A DNA stretch of 64,000 nucleotides from an uncultured Flavobacteriales bacterium. GTDB lineage: Bacteria > Bacteroidota > Bacteroidia > Flavobacteriales > Crocinitomicaceae. The notes below the pieces were generated by a model, which did no database searches, had not been told where the DNA came from, and saw nothing but the letters and a program-made list of their open reading frames with translations. The translations under genes and the position numbers were made by a program. How positions within the stretch are numbered: the stretch's first letter is position 1; each line of letters begins with the position of its first letter. The stretch is taken from NCBI GenBank assembly GCA_946480085.1, contig CAMLHZ010000001.1, positions 682,001 through 746,000 on the forward strand. Direction: 5' to 3'. Shown one piece after another: positions 8,403 through 17,783 of the stretch.

Positions 8403-10512
8403 AAATTCTAAAGAATGTTGGCGTGTTGTTTTGTTGAATCCAAACCATGTAAATTCCAGATGAAAGATTTTCAAGAATGGTTTTTTCAGTAGTTAATTTT
8501 TGGATTAGCTTTCCACTTACGTCATAAATTTCACCTGAAACATCACCTGTTTTGATGATTAATTCTGTTCCGTTCCATGAGTACAAGTTTGATCCTAACT
8601 CCATTAAACCACTTTCCAATTCAATTCTCCAATTCCATTCTGTTGTATCCGAAATACCTGCAAACATATTTCCAGCCGCATCCTCAATAGCGTCATTATC
8701 TACAAGAACATGGTAAGGCGTTTGAAGTGGCATTCCTGAAGCCAGATTAAGAATAACTGCATTTCCTCCCTGAATAGTAATGTTTCCAAGTGCACTGCTG
8801 AATTCTTCCGTATCGGCATTGCTTTCATCCACTAAATAGAAGCTGCCCGATCCAAGCTGAATATCCTCACTGAAGAACATAACCGCACTCGATGTTCCTG
8901 TAAGAACGAATTGATCATTATCAGCTGGTTGTAAATTAATATAAGTTGGATTCGTAAAATCTCCTGTAGTGAAGTTCCAAGTAGTTTGATCCGTTATTCC
9001 CGCGAAATCGTTTCCTGATAAGTCTTCGATGAAACCTGTTGCGATCTGAATATAGTAAGATGTAGACTCTGAAAGCGGAGAAGCTAAATTGAAAGTAACT
9101 TCATTTCCAACTACTGACATTCCCACAGAACCTGAGTTGAAGGATTCGATCAATGTTCCTGATGCATTAAAAACACCAAGATTTCCTGTAGCGTTTAGCT
9201 GAACGTCTTCACTGAATGAAATACTGAATGTTGGGTTTACAGCTACATTTGTTTCATTGTCAGCAGGGACAAAAGGAGTGATAGCTGTTGGAGCGATCAA
9301 ATCATTTGTATTCCAGTTCCACGTTGTGTTGGTAAAGATTTGGGCGTAAACGTTGCCGCTCATGTCAATAACTACACCGTTTGTAAGATATACATAGTAC
9401 AATGTGTTAAGAATAAGATCATTTGTTGGGTCAATAGTTACGGTGTTTCCAACCAGTGTAACCAGTGGACTACTGTTTGCCACAAATGATTCAATAAGCG
9501 TACCCGTATTATCATATAATTCTATACTTCCACTTCCGAGAATAATTGGTTCATTGAACGTAACGCTCAAGGTTTGAGTAAGCGCAACTCCATTTGAATT
9601 ATCTGCAGGAATAAAAGGGTTTGATGCTAAGGCTGGAGCAATAATATCGTTGGTATTAAAGTTCCATGTTGTTTCGTCAGCAATTCCCAAATAGAAATTG
9701 TTGGCAGCATCCTTAACGGCAGTTGCATCAATCTGAACATAGTAATCAGTGTTAAGAATGAGATTTGCAGACGGGTTCCATACTACATTCGATCCGGAAA
9801 CAATTAATCCGGGACTTCCATTTGAAACTTGTTGAATCAGGTTGTCGTTTGAATCATATAAGTAGAATGAACCAGTTCCTAAAGAAACACTTTCGCTAAA
9901 AGTCATTGTTAAATTCTGTGTTAGCGAAACTCCAACGGCATTGTCATTTGGATTTGTAGTGCTTAATGTTGGAGCCGTTTGATCAACGGTTACCCAATTA
10001 CGAACAATTCCACTTGCTCTATTTGTACTGCCGTGATATTGCAACTGATTTGTAGCCGATGGACCTTTTGCCCAAAATAAGTTTTGTGTAGTTGCCGAAA
10101 AAAGGAAGGCAACATCATTCGCGTCACCAGTATTAAGTGCTCTGCTCGCTACAATTGTTCTATTACTTCCGGCAACGTTATTGGAAATTACGGTCCAGTC
10201 TTGTTGCGCATCAACTGTTGGCTCTGAACCTGTTCCAATCATTCTGTGATCTCGAAGTTGTAGCGGTGCAGCTCCGGTTCCGGTCGTTGACCAGATAATG
10301 GCATCATTACCACTTGCCATCCCAGTTCCAAAACCAAAGGCTAAAAAACGATCTGATGGACCTTGAACAGTAACTGTTATTGTTGAAGGCGACATTTGAG
10401 CTCCGAAGAACATTCCACTTCCAGCTGTTAGCTCCGCGAAAGCAATTTCCTTCAACTGTGCTTGTGCTAAAGCTGGAAGAAGAACTATAAGTAGGGTGTA
10501 GAATATTTTCAT
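8392..10512 (-). CDS. T9SS-secreted protein with four SbsA Ig-like domains
   Basis: A 706-residue secreted protein: signal peptide (MKIFYTLLIVLLPALAQA), an N-terminal region of about 160 residues, then four tandem SbsA/Big_5-type Ig-like domains at about 180-290, 290-405, 405-515 and 515-630. Each carries the pattern PxxNxxxVxxxxxxxxxFSExV, then LxxxTxYYVxI and an AGITDxTTWNF-like end. The last 75 residues are a type A T9SS sorting domain (IYDVSGKLIQKLTTEKT, LSSGIYMVWI). It is probably surface-anchored or released as an adhesin-like structural protein. The four repeats are diverged at DNA level, so recombination between them is not obvious. The coding end overlaps the start of the ankyrin gene. 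Confidence 0.9.
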   Translation of the reverse strand: MKIFYTLLIVLLPALAQAQLKEIAFAELTAGSGMFFGAQMSPSTITVTVQGPSDRFLAFGFGTGMASGNDAIIWSTTGTGAAPLQLRDHRMIGTGSEPTVDAQQDWTVISNNVAGSNRTIVASRALNTGDANDVAFLFSATTQNLFWAKGPSATNQLQYHGSTNRASGIVRNWVTVDQTAPTLSTTNPNDNAVGVSLTQNLTMTFSESVSLGTGSFYLYDSNDNLIQQVSNGSPGLIVSGSNVVWNPSANLILNTDYYVQIDATAVKDAANNFYLGIADETTWNFNTNDIIAPALASNPFIPADNSNGVALTQTLSVTFNEPIILGSGSIELYDNTGTLIESFVANSSPLVTLVGNTVTIDPTNDLILNTLYYVYLTNGVVIDMSGNVYAQIFTNTTWNWNTNDLIAPTAITPFVPADNETNVAVNPTFSISFSEDVQLNATGNLGVFNASGTLIESFNSGSVGMSVVGNEVTFNLASPLSESTSYYIQIATGFIEDLSGNDFAGITDQTTWNFTTGDFTNPTYINLQPADNDQFVLTGTSSAVMFFSEDIQLGSGSFYLVDESNADTEEFSSALGNITIQGGNAVILNLASGMPLQTPYHVLVDNDAIEDAAGNMFAGISDTTEWNWRIELESGLMELGSNLYSWNGTELIIKTGDVSGEIYDVSGKLIQKLTTEKTILENLSSGIYMVWIQQNNTPTFFRIYVD

Positions 10513-10626
10513 GATGTAGTACTTTAATTTGTAAATGTAGAAATACGGAACTGAACATTCAATTTTTTTGTTGAGATATCAAAGAATTTAACGAAGACGT
10601 TGTGAACTAGTGAAATGTGAGTCTGA

Positions 10627-10658
10627 TTTGTGAGAGTTCTGAATTTACATTATACTTG
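10627..10658 (+). promoter_or_regulatory. Candidate Bacteroidota promoter of the zinc-ribbon gene
   Basis: TTTG at 10627-10630 and TATACTTG at 10651-10658 are spaced by 20 nt, matching the -33 TTG and -7 TAnnTTTG pattern with one mismatch. The start codon at 10679 leaves an untranslated leader of about 15 nt. Confidence 0.4.
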
Positions 10659-10678
10659 TTTCCACAAGGTTAACCGCA

Positions 10679-11041
10679 ATGACTGAGAGATTATGTTTGG
10701 AGTGTGGAATAAAACTCAATGGAAGAAAGGATCAAAAGTTTTGCTCCGATTACTGTAGAAATACACACAACAATAAGCTAAACGAAGATGCAACTAAATT
10801 GATGCAGCGTGTCAATAGGATTTTACGGAAAAACAGACGGATACTGGAAACATTAAATCCAAAGGGAAAGAAAACGGTTGATGCGATTACTTTAGCTGAG
10901 GAAGGATTTAATTTCCATTATTTCACAAATATCTACACCACTCAAAAAGGAACGGTCTATTACTTCTGTTATGAGCAAGGGTATGCGAAGTTGGAGAACG
11001 ATCAGTATTTTTTAGTACAGAAACAGGACTACGTAAAGTAA
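10679..11041 (+). CDS. Zinc-ribbon-containing small protein, unknown
   Basis: A 120-residue soluble protein. Residues 6-27 hold a CxxC-x(12)-CxxxC zinc ribbon (CLECGIKLN, FCSDYC), like the short zinc ribbons of DUF2116-type proteins. A basic helical stretch follows (LMQRVNRILRKNRRIL), then a C-terminal domain rich in aromatic residues (FNFHYFTNIYTTQKGTVYYF). The basic helix next to a zinc ribbon suggests nucleic-acid or ribosome binding, but that is inference. It stands alone on the plus strand between minus-strand genes, with its own candidate promoter and a hairpin downstream. Confidence 0.75.
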   Translation: MTERLCLECGIKLNGRKDQKFCSDYCRNTHNNKLNEDATKLMQRVNRILRKNRRILETLNPKGKKTVDAITLAEEGFNFHYFTNIYTTQKGTVYYFCYEQGYAKLENDQYFLVQKQDYVK

Positions 11042-11072
11042 TTTTAAATTCAAAAATTGAAAATTCTAAAGT

Positions 11073-11098
11073 GGTTATCTCGACTCCCCTCGATAACC
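11073..11098. repeat. Dispersed palindromic element, copy 1
   Basis: An inverted repeat with arms GGTTATC and GATAACC around a core reading TCGACTCCCCTC. The 22-nt core region differs at two bases from the element at 27548-27572. It lies in the non-coding gap after the zinc-ribbon gene. Confidence 0.6.
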
Positions 11099-11126
11099 TT
11101 TTCGATTCTCAAATATTAAAGAGCCT

Positions 11127-11153
11127 AACGTGTTTTGATTGTTCTAACACGTT
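11127..11153. terminator. Hairpin between convergent genes
   Basis: A perfect 8-bp inverted repeat (AACGTGTT, 12-nt loop, AACACGTT) followed on the plus strand by TTGGGTTTT. It lies between the convergent zinc-ribbon gene and the 123-aa gene. The T-run is weak, so it is only a plausible bidirectional terminator. Confidence 0.5.
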
Positions 11154-11177
11154 TTGGGTTTTAACATTTAGAATTTG

Positions 11178-11549
11178 TTAAAGGTTCCATTTCTCCTTAA
11201 AGACTTCCATTTTCGGATGGTCTTTCAAGCTTGGAGCCCCAATAAAAAGTACTTTTTTAGACTTAATACGCTCAAGAAAAAGAGATAAATGCGATAGAGC
11301 AACGTTCAAAGTTCCGCTTAAGTCGATCTTATGAGTTGCAATCTGATGCTTCTCAAAATGCTCTCTTATTTCGCTTGTATGTTTATCCAGATTATGATTA
11401 TCATGGAAAATAACCAAAGCATCAACGGGAATATCGCCTTCTGCAAGTGCATCGATATGTTCCACATTAAATCCTTTCTCAAGAAGTGTAGTTTCAATGG
11501 TTGTAGTAAATGCGGATTTCTCTTCTAAGAAAATTGTTAATTTTTGCAT
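11178..11549 (-). CDS. Hypothetical cytoplasmic protein
   Basis: A 123-residue soluble protein with no signal peptide or membrane helix. It has an alternating strand/helix pattern (MQKLTIFLE, NVEHIDAL, ALVIFHDNHN, ATHKIDLSG, KKVLFIGAP) that resembles a small flavodoxin- or receiver-like alpha/beta fold. I see no catalytic motif and do not recognise the family. It is monocistronic, with convergent transcription on the zinc-ribbon side and a 145-nt gap before the decarboxylase gene. Confidence 0.65.
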   Translation of the reverse strand: MQKLTIFLEEKSAFTTTIETTLLEKGFNVEHIDALAEGDIPVDALVIFHDNHNLDKHTSEIREHFEKHQIATHKIDLSGTLNVALSHLSLFLERIKSKKVLFIGAPSLKDHPKMEVFKEKWNL

Positions 11550-11694
11550 GTTATCTACTTAAGTTCACGCTTTCTTGCAACCTCGAAATAACATCATTTC
11601 TTAAACTGAAACAATGAAAGCGGGTGCAAAAGTAATACAAAGTTTACGAGTATAGTAGCAAAACAAACAAGAATATTAACAGAACACTAAAAAT

Positions 11695-13092
11695 TTAGCG
11701 ATATCCGAGTATATTCAAGAAGTCATGCGCGGTTTGTTCCTGAGAAAAAATCTCTGTTTGAATCTTACCTTCTTCATCTCTTCTGATAAGAACATGCTTC
11801 GGTTCCGGAATCAAACAGTGTTTTAATCCACCAAATCCACCAATTGTTTCCTGATACGCCCCAGTATTGAAGAATCCAATATAAAGCGGCTTATTTTTAT
11901 CAAACTTCGGAAGATAAATGGCGTTGGAATGTTGTTCTGAATTGTAATAATCGTCCGAATCGCAAGTCAAACCGCCCAATAAAACCCTTTCATAGTCATC
12001 GTTCCAGCGATTAATCGCCAGCATGATGAAACGTTGATTAATGGCCCATGTATCGGGAAGATTGGTCATGAAAGAACTGTCGATCATGTTCCACTTCTCT
12101 CTATCGTTCTGTTGCTTTTGGTGAAGAACATTAAAAATGGCTCCACCGCTTTCTCCAACGGTGAATGATCCGAATTCGGTGAAAATATTTGGCTCAGGAA
12201 TATCATTGTCACTACAAACTCGCTTGATCTGCATTAAGATCTCACGAACCATGTAGGCGTAATCAAAATCAAACTGAAGTGATTTTTTAATTGGGAATCC
12301 ACCTCCAATATTTAAGGAATCAAGTGATGGACAAACTTTCTTCAAATCCGAGTAGATCTTCAAACACTTTGTTAATTCGTTCCAATAGTAAGAAGTATCG
12401 TTGATTCCGGTATTGATAAAGAAGTGAAGCATTTTGATCTCCACTCGCGGATTATCCTGAATAAATGCTTTGTAAAATGGTACGATTTCACGGTATCGAA
12501 TCCCCAGACGTGAAGTATAGAACTCAAATTTAGGCTCTTCTTCAGATGCAATTCGAATTCCAATTTTCACATTATGGTCACCTGTTAACGCCAATAAATC
12601 ATGAATTTCACTGGTATTGTCTACAACTGGAATTACATTTAATCTATTGTCGTGAATCAGATCTGCAATGTTTTGTATGTATGCTTTTGGCTTAAACCCA
12701 TTGCAGATAACAAAACTTCCGTCTTTCAGTTTCCCATGCTTTTGAAGGTTCTTTACGATATCAATATCGAAAGCAGATGACGTTTCAATGTGAACATCGT
12801 TTTTAGATACTTCGTCTAAAACAAAAGAGAAATGAGAACTTTTTGTACAGTAAGAATAATAATAGTTTCCACCATAACCCATGTTATTCATGGCTTCGCG
12901 GAACCAGCCTTTCGCACGTTGAATGTTATACGAGATTTGCGGTAAATAATTGAATTTTAATGGCGTGCCATATTCTTCAATTAATTGCATCAAATCAATT
13001 CCGTGGAAAAGTAAACGATCTTCTCTAAGGTGAAATTCGTCCTGTGGAAAATCAAAGGTTTGATCAATCAGATCAATGTATTTCGTTCTCAT
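11695..13092 (-). CDS. speA: Arginine decarboxylase family, fold III PLP enzyme
   Basis: A 465-residue PLP-dependent decarboxylase with the alanine-racemase (fold III) barrel. The probable Schiff-base lysine is K84 in YSYCTKSSHF, the phosphate loop is LNIGGGFP, and the second active-site region is GLTCDSDDYY. Bacteroidota proteins of this length and sequence are annotated as biosynthetic arginine decarboxylase (arginine to agmatine, first step of polyamine synthesis). It is much shorter than the E. coli SpeA of about 650 residues. Agmatinase and deoxyhypusine-synthase-like genes often lie next to it in relatives but are absent here. Substrate preference (arginine, meso-diaminopimelate or carboxynorspermidine) cannot be proven from sequence. 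Confidence 0.8.
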   Translation of the reverse strand: MRTKYIDLIDQTFDFPQDEFHLREDRLLFHGIDLMQLIEEYGTPLKFNYLPQISYNIQRAKGWFREAMNNMGYGGNYYYSYCTKSSHFSFVLDEVSKNDVHIETSSAFDIDIVKNLQKHGKLKDGSFVICNGFKPKAYIQNIADLIHDNRLNVIPVVDNTSEIHDLLALTGDHNVKIGIRIASEEEPKFEFYTSRLGIRYREIVPFYKAFIQDNPRVEIKMLHFFINTGINDTSYYWNELTKCLKIYSDLKKVCPSLDSLNIGGGFPIKKSLQFDFDYAYMVREILMQIKRVCSDNDIPEPNIFTEFGSFTVGESGGAIFNVLHQKQQNDREKWNMIDSSFMTNLPDTWAINQRFIMLAINRWNDDYERVLLGGLTCDSDDYYNSEQHSNAIYLPKFDKNKPLYIGFFNTGAYQETIGGFGGLKHCLIPEPKHVLIRRDEEGKIQTEIFSQEQTAHDFLNILGYR

Positions 13093-13269
13093 CGGCTACC
13101 TGTTTGGCTTTTTCTCAAAAGACCACTCAAAAGTTAACGGTTCTTTACAAAATATACCCGTTCGTGACGGATAACCTGTGCGCAAAGTTAGGTAAAGATT
13201 GAACGTTACGTCATAAAAACAATAAAAAATTAAGAGAGCACAATTACGACTAGGGGTTTAGAGTTCCGC

Positions 13270-16017
13270 TTACTGTTTTGGAATGCTGATAGCCAGCGTT
13301 GTTCCCAGCATTTGTTCACCACTTATTTTTTCATTGTGACTTACCCGAATGCTTGAATTTCGTATAGTTATAGCGTAAAAAAGATCTTTCATTAATTGAC
13401 TTTCAGCCAGCGTTTTGTCGGTTTCCAGTCTACCGCTTCTATTGTCTGAAAAACGGGGAACATTGTCTTCAATCGTGCAAAGAATGATTTCTTCATTTTC
13501 CGAAAAAGACAATCTGATTAATTTTTGCCCCATTTTTCCATTAAATCCGAAAGAAAAAGTGTGGTAAACGAAAGGAATAATTGTCCAAACAGGAAGTTGT
13601 GCTTCATCACTCAGTTTCCAGTCAATTTCAAGCGTTGTATCGTTATTTAATTGGGTGTTAAAGTTGGTTTGAAGTAAAGCTTTCAGGTCATTTTTCCCAA
13701 AGTATTTTTCCGAAACAGCTTGCAGTGGCAAGGAGATTGGTGACTGAATACTCTGAAGTGTTTTTAAGATCTCCAGTTGAAGATCCTGAACTTGATTACC
13801 ACCTGTAAGTTTTGTTTTTTCGTTGAGTTGAACACGTTTCACGAAATAGGTGCCAGCGATCAAAATTCCAACGATGAGCAATAGTATGAACCACCAGCGA
13901 AGATAAATCGGTTTGGAAATGTGAATTGGATATTTCAACACTCTGGATGTTCCCCGTGCGTCTTCCTGTTTTACAAGAAAAACATAATCTCCGGGAGGTA
14001 AAGCATTGTACGTAATTGTGCTGGTTTGATTGTCTGCATGAATCCAAAACTCATCGAAGCCAGATAATTGATAAGTAAAATCGATTCTTCTGTTTCTTAG
14101 GGTTGGAGCTGTTAAAACGAAACTGATCCTGTTTTCTTCATTTGAGAATTGATGTTGGCTAACAACCGATTTGTTATTCACTTGTACATCAGAAAATTGG
14201 AGGTAAGAACTCGCCGGAATATTTAATCTATAATTCAGGTTTAAATGTTGAACTCCTCCAAAATGTGAAACCCAAACTTCATTGTCATTCACCGTAAAAT
14301 CATAAACACGACGAGAGCCAAAACTGTTACTGATGTGCAGTGCGTCAACAACAGATCCGCTGGTTGAAAATTTATAAAAGCCGGAAGCCGTTGAAGCGAG
14401 TATGTAATTTTCGTCAACAACGAATTTGTTTATCGATTCCAGGTTCCCGTCTACTTTTGGTTGTGTTACACCAACAATCTGAATCCCTGAGAATTTCAGA
14501 ATTCCGAAATTCTGAGTCGAAGCCCAAACAATTCCATCCTTCTCAAAAAAATCTGAAACGTATAATTCTTGATTTTGATAGGTGAGAGGTTTCACCTTTC
14601 CAGCCTGAAGATACATTAATCCTTTAGCTGTTGAGGCATAAACACCTTCATTTTGTTTGTCGTAGGCCAAGGCATAAATCCTGAAGTTTAACTCCTTAAT
14701 TTGCCGCGAAACAAATGTCTCGCCACCTTTCCATTCGGTATAGTATAAACCTTTATTGGTTGCAATGTAAAACGAATTCTCACCTGTAAAAATGACGTCT
14801 TTTAACGAGCCGGGCATTATGTTGGAGAGTTGACCACTTGAGCGATTTACAGCAACCACGGTTCCGTTTCCAACGATCATGAACGGCAAATGGTCGTTAC
14901 CATAAATTCCTTCAATTGGTGCTTTCACTTTTGGTGAAGCAAGAATAGATTTGAACGTCTTGTTTTTATGAGCGAAGATGGCCCCTTGATCTGTTCCACA
15001 AACAAACCCAAGATTCTTATCGTTGTAAAGCGTCAGTATTTCACCTTCCTCAAAGGGAGGAAGTACGCCAGCCACTTTGAGATCCGGAACAACAATAATT
15101 CCATGATCGAATGTAGACAATAGTACGTTTCCTTCTTTATCTTCAAAAACGTCGGAAACCAGATAATTTTTAAAGTAATGCGAGCGGTTTTTAGTTTGGT
15201 TGGAATAGCAGTAAACGCCTTTTGAGTTACCAGAGAACCAAAGGTGATTTGCAGCGGTGTAATACCTGAATTTCTCGGGAACATTCGCTTTGAGAGAAAT
15301 ACTTTTTCCAATTCCTTTCTTCGAGTCGTATTTGTAAAGTTTGTTTACCGTTGCGTCAAATAGGTATTGCCGCGAGTTAAGTTCAATGAATTGCAAAGGA
15401 TTTTTCTCGGATTTCTTTAAATCGATCTTACTCCATTTGAAATTTTTGAATTGAATAATTTGTCCTTCGCTTGTGGTGAAGTGAATACTTTTATCCTTGA
15501 AACTAGCTATAGAATTTATAGTTGTTTTCAGATTCTCTTTATGCAGAATCCGCTTTCCTTTGGGTGAAATGATTGAAATGAAATTGGCAGCAATGGCTAA
15601 ATTGTTGTTTGCAGTTATGGCAATTGTAATGTTTGAACCTGCAACGGTTTCCGGAACTTCATAAAACAAGCGGCACTGACCATTTTTTATTTCAAAAATC
15701 TGATTGGACAGATTACTACAGTAAATGGTTCCGTTGCTGTTTTTAATAAATTGAAATAGGGCATTTGTTTTAGCGTTTTTGGCATCAACGTGTCTGTATT
15801 TCTGATAATCATATTCGTATAAACCCTCATCTGTAGAAATCCAGAAGTGTTGGGAATTATCCTGAATTACATCATAGATCTTAACACCTTTGAATTGATC
15901 TTCACCAAGAATATAAGAAGCAGGTTCTTGCGCGACAAGTGTTACTGAAAACAATAGCACAACCAACAACAGTATGTTGTGGCGATTGTAATAGTATTGT
16001 TTCAAGTGTTTATGCAA
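13270..16017 (-). CDS. Beta-propeller/Y_Y_Y sensor with decayed kinase-like domain
   Basis: A 915-residue protein. After a signal peptide come about 14 WD-like sensor repeats of the two-component ligand-binding type (residues 35-600), a Y_Y_Y domain (DFTYQLSGFDEFWIHADN), one membrane helix (WWFILLLIVGILIAGTYF) and about 190 cytoplasmic residues. That tail has the spacing of a LytS-type GHKL region, but the conserved boxes are lost: no NPHFLFN histidine box, YHTFSFGFN where VENAIKHG is expected, and EDNVPRF where DNGxG is expected. It therefore probably cannot phosphorylate. The start is TTG at 16017, the only initiator before the signal sequence after an upstream stop. It follows arsC by 12 nt. 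A structural or scaffold sensing role is possible. Confidence 0.85.
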   Translation of the reverse strand: MHKHLKQYYYNRHNILLLVVLLFSVTLVAQEPASYILGEDQFKGVKIYDVIQDNSQHFWISTDEGLYEYDYQKYRHVDAKNAKTNALFQFIKNSNGTIYCSNLSNQIFEIKNGQCRLFYEVPETVAGSNITIAITANNNLAIAANFISIISPKGKRILHKENLKTTINSIASFKDKSIHFTTSEGQIIQFKNFKWSKIDLKKSEKNPLQFIELNSRQYLFDATVNKLYKYDSKKGIGKSISLKANVPEKFRYYTAANHLWFSGNSKGVYCYSNQTKNRSHYFKNYLVSDVFEDKEGNVLLSTFDHGIIVVPDLKVAGVLPPFEEGEILTLYNDKNLGFVCGTDQGAIFAHKNKTFKSILASPKVKAPIEGIYGNDHLPFMIVGNGTVVAVNRSSGQLSNIMPGSLKDVIFTGENSFYIATNKGLYYTEWKGGETFVSRQIKELNFRIYALAYDKQNEGVYASTAKGLMYLQAGKVKPLTYQNQELYVSDFFEKDGIVWASTQNFGILKFSGIQIVGVTQPKVDGNLESINKFVVDENYILASTASGFYKFSTSGSVVDALHISNSFGSRRVYDFTVNDNEVWVSHFGGVQHLNLNYRLNIPASSYLQFSDVQVNNKSVVSQHQFSNEENRISFVLTAPTLRNRRIDFTYQLSGFDEFWIHADNQTSTITYNALPPGDYVFLVKQEDARGTSRVLKYPIHISKPIYLRWWFILLLIVGILIAGTYFVKRVQLNEKTKLTGGNQVQDLQLEILKTLQSIQSPISLPLQAVSEKYFGKNDLKALLQTNFNTQLNNDTTLEIDWKLSDEAQLPVWTIIPFVYHTFSFGFNGKMGQKLIRLSFSENEEIILCTIEDNVPRFSDNRSGRLETDKTLAESQLMKDLFYAITIRNSSIRVSHNEKISGEQMLGTTLAISIPKQ

Positions 16018-16028
16018 GTGAGCAGGGT

Positions 16029-16382
16029 TTATTTAAATAATTCTAAAATCAATTCCGGTGGTCGGCCGATAGTTGCTTTTCCATTTGAAACAACAATAGG
16101 TCGTTCAATCAACACAGGATATTTTATCATCGATTTGATCCATTGTTGACGAGTTCTCTTTTTGCCTTCAAACTTCTCCTGAAAAATAGCCTCTTTTTTG
16201 CGAATAATATCTAAAGGTTTTGCTTTTAGTAATTTTAGTAAGTCGTCAATTTCCTCATAAGTAAGTGGTTCTTTCATGTATTCACGAACAATTACATCTT
16301 CCTGAGATGCAATTTCCTCCAGAATACAAAGTCCCTCTCTGCTTTTGGAACACATGGTGTTATGATAGATTACTGTTTTCAT
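16029..16382 (-). CDS. arsC: ArsC/Spx-family reductase
   Basis: A 117-residue thioredoxin-fold protein of the ArsC/Spx/YffB family. The catalytic cysteine is C11 in HNTMCSKSREG, and GRPPE near the end is the usual cis-proline region. It is likely an arsenate reductase using glutathione or another thiol, but Spx-type regulators share this fold and no ars genes are near, so the substrate is uncertain. ATG 16382 is chosen because it begins directly at the first strand MKTVIYH; the longer reading adds nine residues in front of a family that starts here. Its leader contains the heptamer repeat. Confidence 0.85.
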   Translation of the reverse strand: MKTVIYHNTMCSKSREGLCILEEIASQEDVIVREYMKEPLTYEEIDDLLKLLKAKPLDIIRKKEAIFQEKFEGKKRTRQQWIKSMIKYPVLIERPIVVSNGKATIGRPPELILELFK

Positions 16383-16400
16383 TAAGGCGAATTTGTTTTC

Positions 16401-16435
16401 AAAAGTCAAAAGTCAAAAGTCAAAAGTCAAAAGTC
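16401..16435. repeat. Five tandem AAAAGTC heptamers
   Basis: Five perfect head-to-tail copies of AAAAGTC, followed by AAAA. They lie 19 nt upstream of the arsC start in the 107-nt gap after prfB. A degenerate inverted partner (ACTTTTAACTTTT) sits at 16460-16472. Confidence 0.95.
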
Positions 16436-16489
16436 AAAATTTTGCTTAATCCACAAACCACTTTTAACTTTTGCTTTTTCAATTTTGAT

Positions 16490-17572
16490 TTAATTACCGT
16501 ATGTCATTAAGTATGATTTCAAAAACGGAGTCAATTCGCCATTAAGTACTTTGTCCGGATCATTTACTGAATAATCTGTTCTATGGTCTTTCACACGTCT
16601 ATCGTCAAGTACATAACTTCTGATTTGTGATCCCCATTCGATCTTCTTTTTCCCAGCCTCAATTTCTTCTCTAGACTCTGCGCGCTTACGTAATTCAATT
16701 TCATAAAGTTGAGAGCGCAATAACTGCATGGCTTTTTCTTTATTGGCTAATTGCGAACGTGACTCGGAGTTTTCAATGATAATTCCGGAAGGAGCGTGGC
16801 GCAAACGAACGGCTGTCTCTACCTTATTTACGTTTTGTCCACCTGCACCACCTGAACGGAAAGTCTCAAAACTGATATCTGCGGGATTAATGTAAATCTC
16901 AATCGTGTCATCTACGGAAGGATAAACATAAACCGAAGCAAATGAGGTCATGCGTTTTCCCTGAGCGTTGTAAGGACTCACACGAACCAGGCGGTGAATT
17001 CCATTTTCACCTTTTAAATATCCAAAGGCGTATTCACCTTCAATTTCCAGAGTTACGGTTTTAATTCCAGCAACATCACCTTCCTGAAAGTTGAGCTCTT
17101 TTACTTTGTATTTGCTTTTCTCCGCCCACATGATGTACATACGCATCAGCATTCCAGCCCAATCACAAGCTTCAGTTCCGCCGGCACCGGCAGTAATTTG
17201 AATAACCGCACTTAGCACATCTTCTTCACCAGAAAGCATGTTCTTTAGTTCAACCTCCTCCAGAGTAGTTAACAACTGGCTGTAAGCTTCATCACAATCC
17301 GATTCCTCTGCTGCACCTTCACGCACAAATTCCATTAAAACCTCAAGGTCATCTGCACTTGACTTCAATTCTGTATAGGATTCAATCCAAAACTTCAAAC
17401 CACGAATGATCTTCATTTCGGCCTCCGCTTTTTTTGAATCATCCCAGAAACCAGGATCTTGTGTTTTGAGCTCTGCTTCCTGCAATTGAAGTTGTTTTTC
17501 CGGAATCTTCAAATAAGCTGCAATTGCTTCAATACGTTGATTAACTTCCTTAAGCTGATCGTTGTTTATCAT
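16490..17572 (-). CDS. prfB: Peptide chain release factor 2
   Basis: A 360-residue class I release factor that reads UGA and UAA stop codons and triggers peptide release. The GGQ motif is at residues 244-246 ([12 protein letters not shown]). The codon-recognition tripeptide region reads VSPYNAQ, so the usual SPF is SPY at 199-201. The N-terminal four-helix region and the acidic domain are complete. The reading frame is open from ATG 17572: the programmed +1 frameshift near codon 25 of many bacterial prfB genes is absent (AYLKIP is encoded continuously). It is the first gene of a minus-strand run with arsC and the beta-propeller sensor. Confidence 0.95.
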   Translation of the reverse strand: MINNDQLKEVNQRIEAIAAYLKIPEKQLQLQEAELKTQDPGFWDDSKKAEAEMKIIRGLKFWIESYTELKSSADDLEVLMEFVREGAAEESDCDEAYSQLLTTLEEVELKNMLSGEEDVLSAVIQITAGAGGTEACDWAGMLMRMYIMWAEKSKYKVKELNFQEGDVAGIKTVTLEIEGEYAFGYLKGENGIHRLVRVSPYNAQGKRMTSFASVYVYPSVDDTIEIYINPADISFETFRSGGAGGQNVNKVETAVRLRHAPSGIIIENSESRSQLANKEKAMQLLRSQLYEIELRKRAESREEIEAGKKKIEWGSQIRSYVLDDRRVKDHRTDYSVNDPDKVLNGELTPFLKSYLMTYGN

Positions 17573-17699
17573 AACCCAAAATTAAGAATTCTGAATGAAG
17601 TATGCTCAAGACAGAAGAGAGAAGACGCTAGACGAAAAATGGATTAATGACTTAGGAGCAATTTACATTTCCATTATTATTCGTCTTTTGTCTAAAGTC

Positions 17700-17732
17700 T
17701 TTGGTCTTAAAGTCCAAAAATAATTACATTTG
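17700..17732 (+). promoter_or_regulatory. Promoter of gcvH
   Basis: TTTG at 17700-17703 and a perfect TAnnTTTG (TACATTTG) at 17725-17732, 21 nt apart. The start codon at 17784 implies a leader of about 45 nt. Confidence 0.5.
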
Positions 17733-17783
17733 CTCGCAACTCGATAATCGGGTTTTTAAGTTGAATACAGAAATAAGAGAAAA

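Noticed and set aside
16401..16435. CRISPR array
   Set aside because: The repeat is a 7-bp unit without spacers, and no cas gene is present; it is a simple tandem repeat.
17498..17520. Programmed +1 frameshift in prfB
   Set aside because: The frame is continuous at the usual site and no internal UGA is present.
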